A DNA stretch of 64,000 nucleotides from CAIXLI01 sp964587125 (GTDB taxonomy: Bacteria; Pseudomonadota; Alphaproteobacteria; UBA9219), in the NCBI GenBank assembly GCA_964587125.1, contig CAZPKC010000003.1, forward strand, positions 1 to 64,000, written 5' to 3'. This document shows, piece by piece, positions 1 to 8,108 of the stretch (positions are counted from its first letter, which is position 1; every line of letters starts with the position of its first letter). The translations under genes and the position numbers were made by a program. Below the pieces are notes generated by a model. It saw nothing but the letters and a program-made list of their open reading frames with translations, was not told the DNA's origin and searched no databases.

Positions 1-282
1 AAAGTGAAAAGACTCAAAAAACCTCTTGCATTATTCGCGGCTAGAGCCCCCCCCCATCGAATTTTGGCGCCGAATGCATAAAACCCGAAATCGGTCGCAC
101 CATTGAACGTCGTTTATGATTAAACCGCCCGCCCCCTGATGGGTGCGCCGGTGAATTTCATTGTCTCCCTCGTGATGAATTGTGACAAGTCGGAAGAGCA
201 TGCCGCCACCGCACCACCCTATCGATCACATGATAGGTGGGGTGGTACGTTCATCTTCCGTTGATGGAATGGTGTGGGGCGC
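1..282. other. Non-coding left edge of the window, one imperfect hairpin
   Basis: I see no convincing gene here. The only structure is an imperfect inverted repeat at about 213-246, where ACCACCC-TATC faces GATAG-GTGG-GGTGGT. It lies downstream of the primase gene and could be a protein-binding site or the end of its transcript. There is also a run of nine C at about 47-56. Confidence 0.4.
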
Positions 283-411
283 TGTTCAATATGTTCAGAA
301 TGTTCAAAAAGATTTTTTTGTCTGCGGTATTTTGAACAATTTGAACGTTTCGAACATAGGCAGTTGCTTCAAAAAGGGCAGTCACCTGTCTTGTTTTGAA
401 CATTTTGAACA
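283..411. repeat. 9-bp-periodic TGTTCA / TTGAACA array
   Basis: TGTTCA occurs at 283, 292 and 301; its complement, as TTGAAC or TCGAAC, occurs at 332, 341 and 350, and TTGAACA again at 396 and 405. The step is exactly 9 bp each time. The first and second triplets form an imperfect 27-bp inverted repeat (283-309 against 330-356). The last pair lies inside the 3' end of the primase gene, where it encodes the VQNVQN ending. Iteron-like or operator function is inference. Confidence 0.6.
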
Positions 412-2780
412 GAGGTGAGGCGCGGATTGACGAGCCAGTTGCCGCGCGGGCGGCCTCTGGCTTCTTTGCTGGCGGGCATGATCCAGCCCATGCGCTCCAG
501 CACAGCGAACGCCTCTTTGCGGCGTGGCGTGTCGCGGAGATGAGCAAAGCCCTGTGCCTGATAAAGCTGCCTTTCGTTAATCTCCGTCAGCGAGGATTTG
601 AGGATATGGCGCGCGACCAGGGCGGCATCGTTTTCCTGACGGCTGATGCCAAGGCCGCTGATTGACCGTTCAAACATCTTTTCCGCATAGGCAAGATAGT
701 CTCCGGCATAAGCGATGGATGCTGGCGTGATCGCTTGTGGCTCTGGCGTATCATCGCCTGCTACCACCCAGACAAGGTATTCAATCACCAGCGCCAGACG
801 CAGCGCGCGTGCCGGTGTTTTGCCGTGCCAGCCGGAGATTAGGCCATGAGTCGAACGAGCCTTGTCCATTGCGTTACGACGAATGGCGTCGAATGACGCT
901 GTGTTTTCCAAAGGTACCAGACGCGCCTTGAAGCCGATGCTAGTCCTCTCCATCTGCAACTGGCGCAACCGGCGCGCTGCTGAGACCAGCCAATTTTTTC
1001 TCCCATCGCTTTCCGACTGATTGAGTTGGGTCAAAGGCCGGAAGGCGCAAGGGGCAGGCCATATATAAAGGAAGCGCGCGGTAAATCCGTCATCGGAACC
1101 AGCCAGAGCCTCACGCAGCCTGTCGGGCTGGATGCCGCCAAGGATAGAAAGCGAGGCATAGGCCACTTCCACCGGCTGCCCGGTCTTTTTGACTCGATCA
1201 ACAGTGTGTGACCCTCCATTCCAGCATTCGAGATAAAAGGCTCGGTCAGAGCCTTCGCCGCCATAACGGTCGAAACTGCCGATCCAGCCCGCCAATTCGT
1301 CACGCAACATAAGCAAGCCTTTCGGATTGTTTGCCAGAATATTGGTCGCTTCTTCGATGGTGCTGTCGTTAATAATGACTCGCGGCATGCCCGGTGGGTC
1401 GGTTGGCATAGCATCGTCTGGTTGATCCGGCGGTGTCGATCCGTTTTTGACCGCCGCCTTAACATCAATTTTCCATTGATCCCGGCGCGCGTTGCATATA
1501 TCGATCTGCTGCTTATGTTCTGACATACGTTCCTCCCATGACGGACGTTCATCCATCTCCAGTAACTTACAGGCGTCGATGAAGGGTCGCTGTGCCGGAG
1601 TTTTGCCGGTACTGGGCATGCCAATATTTGCGATCCAGAGATGTGGTGGCTCGACCCAATCAGCGGTAGCGGCGATACGGCGACTGTTGCCGATCCAAGC
1701 CGATGCCGAAGCCAAAAGCGCGGCGGCTACATAATCGACGGGACACCCCACCGCTTCGGCCTGATCAAAGACCCATTCCGACCAAGGCGACGGTAGAAGC
1801 GCCGGATTGAACACCGGTGGTAAAGCTTGATCGGCATCGACCAGCGACATGTCCGGTTCCGGCCAGATATTGGGTGTCGCTACTACCTGCGCCATCGCGG
1901 TTACAATCATTTGTTTGCGAACCTCCTCCAAGCCCTCAGCGAAATGCAGATCGTTAAAATCGGAACCCTCGGTAAGTTCATCGCGGAAGCATGGCAACAC
2001 CACCGCGCAGCCATATTTTGCACCTGCTTTTTCTGCCTCGATTTTTCCGATGTTTATCTTTTTGCGTGCGTCGTCATCGCCAGCGATCACAAAACGCTTT
2101 GATGGATATACCTGACGGAAACTTTCGATGACCGGATCGAGGTTCCCTGCATCGAAACAGACAACCACCGCCTTGCCCGTGGCCATATGTTCGCTGGCGC
2201 CTGTGGCATAGCCCTCGCAGAAATAGATCACATCGCTGCCAGCGATATCGCCCAGGATATGAAAACATCCCTTCTTGCGTCCGCCTTTAAGGAAAAGCTT
2301 GTCGCCGTTATCGTAGATTTTCTGGAGATTCCAAAGATTGCCTTCCATATCGCGAACCGGCACTGCCAGAAACGGGCGATTGGTTTTTGGTTCATGGCCG
2401 AAACGGCAGTCAATATCCGTTACCCGTTTACGAGCTAGATAAGCGGATGTTCCCTCCTTCTTGCATTGCGACCATAGCGTGAGCGCTTGTTCCGCTGTTT
2501 CTTGCGCGCGGAGATCGCGGTCATTCTGATATTCCTCAAGCGCCGCCTTGGCCTGTTCGCGTAAACGCTTTTTTTCAGTAAAGGAGAAAAAGCCGTTACC
2601 GCCTTGCTTCCACCGCACCTGCGGATTCTGCCCGCGCCAGTCACCAGCGGCACCAAACACGCCATCGAACACCAGCCAGTGCGCGAGCTTGGGGCCGAAG
2701 CGCTGGAACCGGCCATCGTCGCGGATGACAGGAGGCGGAACATATCCCGCCTCCTGCAGGGCATAGGCAAAATCACTCAT
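369..2780 (-). CDS. Toprim / DUF3987 primase-helicase of a mobile element
   Basis: An 803-residue protein likely to prime and unwind DNA for replication of the element. An N-terminal region of about 180 residues precedes a Toprim-like domain (about 183-290) with the acidic FCEGYATG motif (E189) and an AGDDDA motif (D235-D237). From about 325 onward it matches DUF3987 proteins, with a Walker A GMPSTGKT at 387-394 and a Walker B-like LMLRDELAGW further on. It is the last gene of the leftward integrase-to-primase run. The C-terminus ends in VQNVQN, encoded by the 9-bp repeats that continue past the stop codon. Domain assignment is by eye; the primase role is known for the family, not shown here. 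Confidence 0.85.
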   Translation of the reverse strand: MSDFAYALQEAGYVPPPVIRDDGRFQRFGPKLAHWLVFDGVFGAAGDWRGQNPQVRWKQGGNGFFSFTEKKRLREQAKAALEEYQNDRDLRAQETAEQALTLWSQCKKEGTSAYLARKRVTDIDCRFGHEPKTNRPFLAVPVRDMEGNLWNLQKIYDNGDKLFLKGGRKKGCFHILGDIAGSDVIYFCEGYATGASEHMATGKAVVVCFDAGNLDPVIESFRQVYPSKRFVIAGDDDARKKINIGKIEAEKAGAKYGCAVVLPCFRDELTEGSDFNDLHFAEGLEEVRKQMIVTAMAQVVATPNIWPEPDMSLVDADQALPPVFNPALLPSPWSEWVFDQAEAVGCPVDYVAAALLASASAWIGNSRRIAATADWVEPPHLWIANIGMPSTGKTPAQRPFIDACKLLEMDERPSWEERMSEHKQQIDICNARRDQWKIDVKAAVKNGSTPPDQPDDAMPTDPPGMPRVIINDSTIEEATNILANNPKGLLMLRDELAGWIGSFDRYGGEGSDRAFYLECWNGGSHTVDRVKKTGQPVEVAYASLSILGGIQPDRLREALAGSDDGFTARFLYIWPAPCAFRPLTQLNQSESDGRKNWLVSAARRLRQLQMERTSIGFKARLVPLENTASFDAIRRNAMDKARSTHGLISGWHGKTPARALRLALVIEYLVWVVAGDDTPEPQAITPASIAYAGDYLAYAEKMFERSISGLGISRQENDAALVARHILKSSLTEINERQLYQAQGFAHLRDTPRRKEAFAVLERMGWIMPASKEARGRPRGNWLVNPRLTSVQNVQNKTGDCPF

Positions 2781-2789
2781 GATCGCTGC

Positions 2790-3326
2790 CTAAAAACGCT
2801 TACGGGCGTAAGTGGCATCACCCGACGAGTCCGCCCATACATAGCGAGACATTTTTTCGGGGTATGGCGTGCTGATGACGAGAGGAATATGAGGCGACAA
2901 AGCGCGGATGCGTTCTGCCCATTGCAGCTCATGTTCGGGTCTGGTCTCGATGATCAAGGCTCCGGTTTGTCGCTGTCCCGCCATCTGTGCCATAAAATCA
3001 TATAGCCCGACGACTATCTCGCTGGATATGATGGCGACGTAGGAGCATTTGTCCACGAGTTGCTTTAAAATAACGCGCTCAACCCGATCAAAATTATCCG
3101 GCCCCATCGAACAATTCGTGTCATCGCCAATCACAGCCACAAATCCCCATGTGTGTTCAAGCTGTTCAGTTTCAAAACGGGGAGAGTTTTGGAGGATGGT
3201 GAAGAAGCTGATTCCATAATCGCGCATCGCAATCATGATATGCTTCAGATGGGTCGGGGTCTGCTGAGCGGCGATAAGATAGTCCAGATAAGTGCGTTTC
3301 AGTTCTTTTTCGCTGTAGCTCATCAT
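2790..3326 (-). CDS. Unknown protein of the mobile element
   Basis: I do not recognise this 178-residue protein. It has no signal peptide or membrane segment. Its start overlaps the stop of the upstream AlpA-like gene by four bases (ATGA), so the two are probably translated together, and it ends 9 bp before the primase start. Met1 and Met2 are adjacent and either could start it. The sequence alternates short hydrophobic strands (VAVIGD, YVAIIS, LIIETR, PLVIST) with helices, suggesting an alpha/beta fold, possibly of the kind that binds nucleotides or DNA. Position suggests a role in replication or its control. Confidence 0.6.
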   Translation of the reverse strand: MMSYSEKELKRTYLDYLIAAQQTPTHLKHIMIAMRDYGISFFTILQNSPRFETEQLEHTWGFVAVIGDDTNCSMGPDNFDRVERVILKQLVDKCSYVAIISSEIVVGLYDFMAQMAGQRQTGALIIETRPEHELQWAERIRALSPHIPLVISTPYPEKMSRYVWADSSGDATYARKRF

Positions 3327-3586
3327 GACGCCCTCCGTCCCATGAGGGATTTGGGCTGGCGTTCAAGAAGCTGTTCACGCTTGATCAGCCATTCGCGCAC
3401 CGCTTCCAGCCGGTAATAAACCTGACGGCCTATCACGACATAGGGCGGCGATTGGCGCAGAGCGCGGTCACGCTGGCAGGTACGCAACGACACGCCACGC
3501 TGGCGCGCATATTCATCTTCACTGAGATAACCCTGAAGCAGTTCAGGGGTTGTTCCGGCGACAGTGCCGGATAACGGGGTTTCCAT
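3323..3586 (-). CDS. AlpA-like helix-turn-helix regulator / excisionase
   Basis: An 87-residue protein with a MerR/AlpA-type winged helix: YLSEDEYARQRGVSLRTCQRD forms the helix-turn-helix and YVVIGRQVYYRLEAVREWL the wing and following helix, about residues 20-72. Proteins of this family act as excisionases or as regulators of integrase and replication genes in satellites and prophages. It stands between integrase-side and replication-side genes, and overlaps the next gene by ATGA. A 24-bp perfect palindrome and three CCCGAAA repeats lie just upstream (3654-3700), a likely operator for it. Confidence 0.8.
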   Translation of the reverse strand: METPLSGTVAGTTPELLQGYLSEDEYARQRGVSLRTCQRDRALRQSPPYVVIGRQVYYRLEAVREWLIKREQLLERQPKSLMGRRAS

Positions 3587-3653
3587 GTTTCATCCTCCTT
3601 GCGGTTACAGCGTCTTGCGCTGACGTAGATGGGAGGATGAGAGAGATTCGATG

Positions 3654-3700
3654 CCCGAAAAAGCTACCCGAAACCCTACCCGAAATTATAATTTCGGGTA
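3654..3700. promoter_or_regulatory. Operator-like CCCGAAA array with 24-bp perfect palindrome
   Basis: CCCGAAA occurs at 3654, 3667 and 3679 (12-13 bp steps) and inverted at 3692. The third and the inverted copy form a perfect palindrome from 3677 to 3700, TACCCGAAATTA with its complement. The array lies between the AlpA-like gene and the gene at 3705-4448, upstream of the former. Autoregulation by AlpA or binding of an accessory factor is inference. Confidence 0.55.
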
Positions 3701-3704
3701 TTTC

Positions 3705-4448
3705 TTACGCGGATTTTCCTTTCAGTTCGCGGTAGAGCGAACGCTGCTTGTTAGCGATGGTCTTTGCCGTGATCGACGGTTTATCGGGATGATTACGTTT
3801 GAACCATGCCGCCAGGACTCGGGACTCCTCGTTGAGAGATGTTTCCAATTCACCAGCCTTCGCCCGTTGCCGAAGTTTTTGCTCGACCAGATGCATCCCT
3901 GGTGAAGGGCGGCCAGGGTTTTTACCCTCGTTGAGCTGCGCGTCAATATCTTCAGAGGCATATTGCTCAACCAGCTTCTGGTGGTCTGCTGATAATTCAA
4001 GATGCCTTATGATGAGGAGGTGCGAATATTCTTTGCGGGCGAATATGATCTTTTCTTCATCCCAGTTAATTTTACCAGACCATGCGCGCGATGGAACGAT
4101 GACCATTTCACCGCCAAGATAGCCAGCCGCGAAATACTCCCCTTTCAAAAGGAATTGGACAAAAACTTTCCGGGTGAGACTAATGATTTTCTGATATTCT
4201 TTCTCAAATAATCTGAGGCGGGCTTCCGCTATCCCGGCTTCGTTCTTTGTTTTTGCATGCAGTATCTGATGTTTTGTTTCTCGTATCGCCTTCATCAATT
4301 CCTGGCTGCGCTTCCAATAATCGACGCGAACATCATCTATTTCATGCGACAGCATGCCGGACTCTATCAGCAAGTCTGCATGCATCAGCTTTTCCAGAAG
4401 AGAGATCAGCGGCTTGGTCGGCAGCTTTTTAATCCAGTTGTCTTTCAT
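3705..4448 (-). CDS. Unknown protein next to the integrase
   Basis: A 247-residue protein I cannot assign. It is largely charged and helical, with likely coiled-coil stretches at about 50-100, and no signal peptide or membrane span. The N-terminus (MKDNWIKKLPTKPLIS) overlaps the end of the integrase gene by 20 bp, so the two are probably co-transcribed. The basic C-terminal part (about 195-247, with NHPDKPSITAKTI) has the look of a helix-turn-helix-like segment common at the end of integrase-linked proteins of alphaproteobacterial islands, but this is only an impression. Confidence 0.6.
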   Translation of the reverse strand: MKDNWIKKLPTKPLISLLEKLMHADLLIESGMLSHEIDDVRVDYWKRSQELMKAIRETKHQILHAKTKNEAGIAEARLRLFEKEYQKIISLTRKVFVQFLLKGEYFAAGYLGGEMVIVPSRAWSGKINWDEEKIIFARKEYSHLLIIRHLELSADHQKLVEQYASEDIDAQLNEGKNPGRPSPGMHLVEQKLRQRAKAGELETSLNEESRVLAAWFKRNHPDKPSITAKTIANKQRSLYRELKGKSA

Positions 4449-5745
4449 GGTGCTCCTGCGCGGTTGGCAGGGTATTATTTACACCAATTTGCATCGTTTG
4501 TCCGACCATTTCTGCGGCTTTCCGCAAAGGGGCGTCGTATAGGTGGGCGTAACGCTGGGTGGTTTGCACCTGGGTGTGCCCCAGCATCTGGCCGATCAGG
4601 GGCAGCGAAGCACCAGACGACACCAGGATGCTGGCGAAAGAATGGCGCAGGTCATGCAGACGCACATTGGGCCAATCGGTCATGACTGGTTCGCCCTTAT
4701 CGTTTTTAACGATTTTACCCTGCTTATTTTTCTTGGGAATCTGGCACGTCAGTCCCGCCGCCTTGCATACCGCAATCCAGGTGCGACGGATTTCCTGTAT
4801 CGGTTGTTCGGACTCCCCTGGAAAAACGAACGGGTTCTTGATGGCCATTTGATCACGACTCACTCTTTTCTGAAAGTCCTCATCCGCTTGACGTTTGATA
4901 TCGATCAATAGATTCAGCGCGTAACCGCCGAGAGGCACGCGATGCAATTTTCGCTGCTTGGTATGCGAGCTGGGTTTTGTCCAGATGCCGTTTTCAAGAT
5001 CAAACATATCCCATGTGGCATTCAGAACTTCGCTCTTGCGCGCGCCGGTTAGCATCAACAGCTTGATAGCGTTGGCAGATGTTCTCTGCGGGTGATTATT
5101 CAAAGCCAGCACCAGAGCCGCGATTTCAGTTTTGTTCAAATAGCGGTTGCGTTTTTCCTCTGGGTTGCGGCGCACGCCTGACACCGGATTATCTTTCAGC
5201 CACCGCCACCGGATCGCCAGATTGAACGCCTTGCGCATAACCTCGATCACGCGATTGGCTCGCACCGGCGTTCCCCGAATAGTGGTGATGTCTCGATGAA
5301 AGGCATCAATGGCGGAGTGGGTGATGGCAGAAATTTTTGTTTTGTTAAAACGTGGAATGATGATTTTCTCCCACATCGCTTTTTCATCCGCGCGCGACCG
5401 TTCGGATTTTTGCACGAGATGCTCTTTTTCATACCGCTCCCAAAGATCGTTGATGGTCGGTGCATCGCGCTCATGCCGCCGTTCACCCATCGGGTCATTG
5501 CCACGATCAACATCGCGCTTCAGGTCTCTGGCAACATCGCGTGCAGCAGCCACCGTCCAGTCCGGGTGAGAACCGATGGTGATACGGCGCTGTCGCTGAT
5601 CGGCGCGGTAATCAAGAATGAAGGATTTGGCGCCACCGGGCGTGACACGCAACCCAAACCCGCGCACGTCATCATCCCACAGCACCAACTGCCCCTGAAC
5701 CGGCGGCAGCGCCTTTCGCACTGATTGTTCTGATAGCCTTCCCAT
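4429..5745 (-). CDS. Tyrosine-type site-specific integrase
   Basis: A 438-residue phage or island integrase that recombines the element into the adjacent tRNA gene. An N-terminal DUF4102-type arm-binding domain (about 5-90; WDDDVRGFGLRVTPGG) precedes a SAM-like core-binding domain (about 97-190) and the catalytic domain (about 200-410). The full active-site set is visible: R236 in TGARKSEV, H364-x-x-R367-H368 in HDLRH, H390 in LGH and the nucleophile Y399 in QRYAHL. The gene is about 180 bp from the tRNA-derived attachment core, and an inverted repeat lies in between. It looks intact, so the element may still excise. Confidence 0.95.
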   Translation of the reverse strand: MGRLSEQSVRKALPPVQGQLVLWDDDVRGFGLRVTPGGAKSFILDYRADQRQRRITIGSHPDWTVAAARDVARDLKRDVDRGNDPMGERRHERDAPTINDLWERYEKEHLVQKSERSRADEKAMWEKIIIPRFNKTKISAITHSAIDAFHRDITTIRGTPVRANRVIEVMRKAFNLAIRWRWLKDNPVSGVRRNPEEKRNRYLNKTEIAALVLALNNHPQRTSANAIKLLMLTGARKSEVLNATWDMFDLENGIWTKPSSHTKQRKLHRVPLGGYALNLLIDIKRQADEDFQKRVSRDQMAIKNPFVFPGESEQPIQEIRRTWIAVCKAAGLTCQIPKKNKQGKIVKNDKGEPVMTDWPNVRLHDLRHSFASILVSSGASLPLIGQMLGHTQVQTTQRYAHLYDAPLRKAAEMVGQTMQIGVNNTLPTAQEHHERQLD

Positions 5746-5786
5746 AACCCGACCCCTTCCGTGTCAGCACTGTGTCAACACGCTCG

Positions 5787-5837
5787 ATGGCGACATCTGT
5801 CATTTCGCGTCATTGAACGGGCGACACATGTCGCCAT
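5787..5837. repeat. Inverted repeat upstream of the integrase, possible arm-type sites
   Basis: ATGGCGACAT (5787-5796) is repeated in inverse as ATGTCGCCAT (5828-5837). Nearby are several GTGTCA/TGTGTCAACAC/GTTACAC motifs (5761-5845). Their place between integrase start and attachment core fits arm-type sites or an integrase operator; neither role can be decided from sequence. Confidence 0.5.
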
Positions 5838-5922
5838 GTTACACAGCAATATCAAGTACTTACCGTGTATTTGGGAGGGGTTGCATAAGTTTCAAGGGGT
5901 TGCCATAATGACCCCTATCGGT

Positions 5923-5966
5923 CTCATAACCTGAAGGTCAGAGGTTCAAATCCTCTCCCCGCAACC
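5923..5966 (+). other. Attachment-site core: 3' fragment of a CAU tRNA, probably initiator tRNA-fMet
   Basis: The sequence starts in an anticodon loop CTCATAA (anticodon CAU), runs through the 3' anticodon strand, variable loop, a five-pair T stem with TTCAAAT loop (5940-5956), the acceptor strand CCCCGCA and ACC. The 5' half of a tRNA is absent: the bases before 5923 no longer pair properly with the anticodon stem. The acceptor end CCCCGCA followed by A is the form that gives the C1-A72 mismatch of initiator tRNAs, so tRNA-fMet is the likely target. The intact copy should mark the other end of the element, before position 1. Confidence 0.8.
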
Positions 5967-5974
5967 GGTTCTTC

Positions 5975-6457
5975 TTACTTCTTCTCCGCGACCTTGGGCA
6001 ACGCTTCCGGCGCGGGTTCGGTCGAGATGAATTCCTCGCAGCCGATGCTGCGGCCCATATCCCAGAGGCGGTTGGCCGTTTCGCTCGCCAGTTTTTTCCA
6101 TCTTTCGGATTCGCTCAGCGCGTGTTGCGACGTTTGCTCGAGTTCCGCCGCGCGGCGGCGCCAGAAATCGAGCTGAAAATCCTGCGTCTGCAATTCCGAT
6201 TTCAAATCCTCGACCTGCTGGCGCAGATGGTGGATTTGGGATTCCATATACTCGCGGCCTCCGGACAGAAACGAAAAGACACCCGGGGATTTGATATGCG
6301 TATGACCCGATACAGCCCGCGCCAGATCGCCGAAACTGAGTCCGTCGCGCGACAGCATTTGCCGCGCCTTGCGCACGGCGACGACGGCTTCGCCCTCGTG
6401 GTTGGAATCCGCCAAGGCAAGGATTTTATCAAGCTGTTCGGGTACGCGTTTGTCCAT
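5975..6457 (-). CDS. DUF2786-like protein with coiled-coil C-terminus
   Basis: A 160-residue cytoplasmic protein. The N-terminal 40 residues (ILALADSNHEGEAVVAVRKARQ split over two helices, then RDGLSFGDL) resemble DUF2786, a small helical domain often found at the start of alphaproteobacterial proteins of unknown role. Residues about 75-125 are a predicted coiled coil. The ATG at 6457 is preferred; a TTG at 6466 is possible. It is the first chromosomal gene beyond the element's attachment site, with its stop only 9 bp from it. Function unknown. Confidence 0.65.
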   Translation of the reverse strand: MDKRVPEQLDKILALADSNHEGEAVVAVRKARQMLSRDGLSFGDLARAVSGHTHIKSPGVFSFLSGGREYMESQIHHLRQQVEDLKSELQTQDFQLDFWRRRAAELEQTSQHALSESERWKKLASETANRLWDMGRSIGCEEFISTEPAPEALPKVAEKK

Positions 6458-6601
6458 ATCTGCCAACGTACTATACGAGTTTGCGCGATTCGCATATAGG
6501 GCTCTCCTTTTGCTTCATGAAACGTCTTAATGGTATTTTCTTTGCATAATGAGGCTTCCTTATTATAGTCGGGCGGCAAATCCATAGAATTAAGGAATAT
6601 G

Positions 6602-7999
6602 ATGAAGGCTCTTAAAAGTCTGGTTATGTCCGGGCGCGAAGTCTTGCCCATAGTCGAAGGCGGCAAAGGCATTTCCATTTCCACAGGATCGAGCACCGGC
6701 GCGTGGGCTGCCGCCGGAGGCATCGGCACGTTTTCCGGCGTCAACGCCGACAGCTACGACGCAGAAGGAAACATCGTCCCCCAGATTTATTGCGGAAAAT
6801 CGCGGAAAGAACGCCACGAAGAGCTGATCGCTTTCGGCATCAAAGGCGGAATCGCCCAAGCCAAAATCGCGCATGAAATCTCGAATGGCAAGGGCCGCAT
6901 CCACATGAACATCCTGTGGGAAATGGGCGGAAGCGAACATATTTTAAGCGGCATTCTGGAAGGCGCCAAGGGCATGATCCACGGCGTTACCTGCGGCGCG
7001 GGGATGCCGTATCGCGTGGCCGAAATCGCCGCCAAATTCGGCGTTTCTTATTATCCCATCGTTTCTTCGGCGCGGGCGTTTCGCGCTTTATGGCTGCGCG
7101 CTTACAATAAATACCGCAGCGGCCTTGGCGGCGTCGTTTACGAAGACCCGTGGCTTGCGGGCGGACATAACGGACTTTCCAACAGCGAAGACCCTCTGAA
7201 GCCCGAAGACCCCATGCCGCGCGTGATCGCCTTGCGCGCGCAGATGAACGAATACGGCTTGCAGGACGTTCCAATCGTCATGGCGGGCGGCGTCTGGTGG
7301 ATATCGGATTGGGAGCATTGGCTTGACAATCCCGATATCGGCCCTATCGCGTTCCAATTCGGGACGCGCGCTTTGTTGACGAAGGAAAGCCCTATTTCCG
7401 ATGCGTGGAAGAAAAAGCTTCTAACGCTCAAAAAAGGCGACGTGTTTTTAAACAGGTTTTCTCCGACAGGATTTTATTCTTCCGCCGTTAACAACGCGTT
7501 TCTCGAAGATTTAAAAGCGCGTTCCAAACGGCAGGTCGCCTACACGCACGAGGCCGTCGGCGCGCATACGGAAAGCTTTCAGGTTAGCGCCGTCGGAGGG
7601 CCTGTGTTTCTGACCTCCGCCGATACCGCCCGAGTCAAGGCATGGCAGAGCCAAGGGTTCACCAAGGCTTTGCACACGCCCGACAGCACGCTCGTTTTCG
7701 TTACGCCGGAAACGGCCAAGGAAATTTCGAAAGACCAAGCGAATTGCATGGGATGCCTGTCGGCCTGCCTTTTCTCGAACTGGTCGCAAAACGAGGCCGG
7801 AACTACGGGCCGGATGCCCGATCCGCGCTCTTTCTGCATTCAGAAAACGCTGCAAAAGGTCAGCCATAGCGACGACGTCGATCACACGCTTGTCTTTTCG
7901 GGACACAACGCTTACCGGTTCGCAGAAGACCCTTTCTATGCCAATGGTTTTGTCCCCACGGTCAAGCAGTTGGTCGAACGGATTGTGACGGGGTATTAG
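6602..7999 (+). CDS. Nitronate monooxygenase-family FMN protein
   Basis: A protein of 465 residues resembling the nitronate monooxygenase / enoyl-reductase FabK / PfaD family of FMN-dependent TIM barrels. Signs are VEGGKGISISTGSSTGAWAA near the N-terminus, HGVTCGAGMP, EDPWLAGGHNG and the phosphate-loop-like VPIVMAGGVWW. It is about 100 residues longer than classic nitronate monooxygenases; the extra C-terminal part has a CMGCLSACLF cysteine cluster. Two ATGs lie in tandem at 6599 and 6602; the second is better spaced from AAGGA (6592). The true substrate is unknown. It is a single gene with a REP-like repeat directly downstream. Confidence 0.75.
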   Translation: MKALKSLVMSGREVLPIVEGGKGISISTGSSTGAWAAAGGIGTFSGVNADSYDAEGNIVPQIYCGKSRKERHEELIAFGIKGGIAQAKIAHEISNGKGRIHMNILWEMGGSEHILSGILEGAKGMIHGVTCGAGMPYRVAEIAAKFGVSYYPIVSSARAFRALWLRAYNKYRSGLGGVVYEDPWLAGGHNGLSNSEDPLKPEDPMPRVIALRAQMNEYGLQDVPIVMAGGVWWISDWEHWLDNPDIGPIAFQFGTRALLTKESPISDAWKKKLLTLKKGDVFLNRFSPTGFYSSAVNNAFLEDLKARSKRQVAYTHEAVGAHTESFQVSAVGGPVFLTSADTARVKAWQSQGFTKALHTPDSTLVFVTPETAKEISKDQANCMGCLSACLFSNWSQNEAGTTGRMPDPRSFCIQKTLQKVSHSDDVDHTLVFSGHNAYRFAEDPFYANGFVPTVKQLVERIVTGY

Positions 8000-8011
8000 G
8001 ATATTTTACGT

Positions 8012-8083
8012 ACGAAAGAAACCAAATCGGATTCCGCATAAATTTTCTTTCGCATTGCGAAGAGAAAATTTTGCGGAATGACG
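8012..8083. repeat. REP-like palindromic repeat, copy 1
   Basis: An imperfect hairpin: ATTCCGCATAAATTTTCT faces AGAGAAAATTTTGCGGAAT across a short GC-rich loop. The leading part is base-for-base the same as the copy at 57247-57324 for about 42 bases. It fills the gap between two plus-strand genes. Confidence 0.85.
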
Positions 8084-8108
8084 GTTTTAAGTTTAGGCTG
8101 AACCTAAA

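Larger units (their letters stand above)
1..5966. mobile_element. Right end of an integrated element (satellite- or island-like), truncated by the window
   Basis: A tyrosine integrase sits next to a duplicated tRNA 3' end (5923-5966), and all five genes to its left run on the same strand: unknown protein, AlpA-like regulator, unknown protein, primase-helicase. This integrase-alpA-primase order is typical of P4-like phage satellites and related integrative elements. No capsid, portal, terminase, relaxase or conjugation gene is visible. The left end and the intact tRNA must lie before position 1. Calling it a satellite rather than a prophage or mobilizable island is inference. Confidence 0.8.

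Noticed and set aside
182..418. Plus-strand open frame of 78 codons at the left edge
   Set aside because: No ribosome-binding site and it runs through the TGTTCA repeat array and the 3' end of the primase gene on the other strand; it is a by-product of the repeats.
1..5966. Complete prophage
   Set aside because: No structural, packaging or lysis gene is seen; only integrase, AlpA-like, primase and unknown genes are in the visible part.
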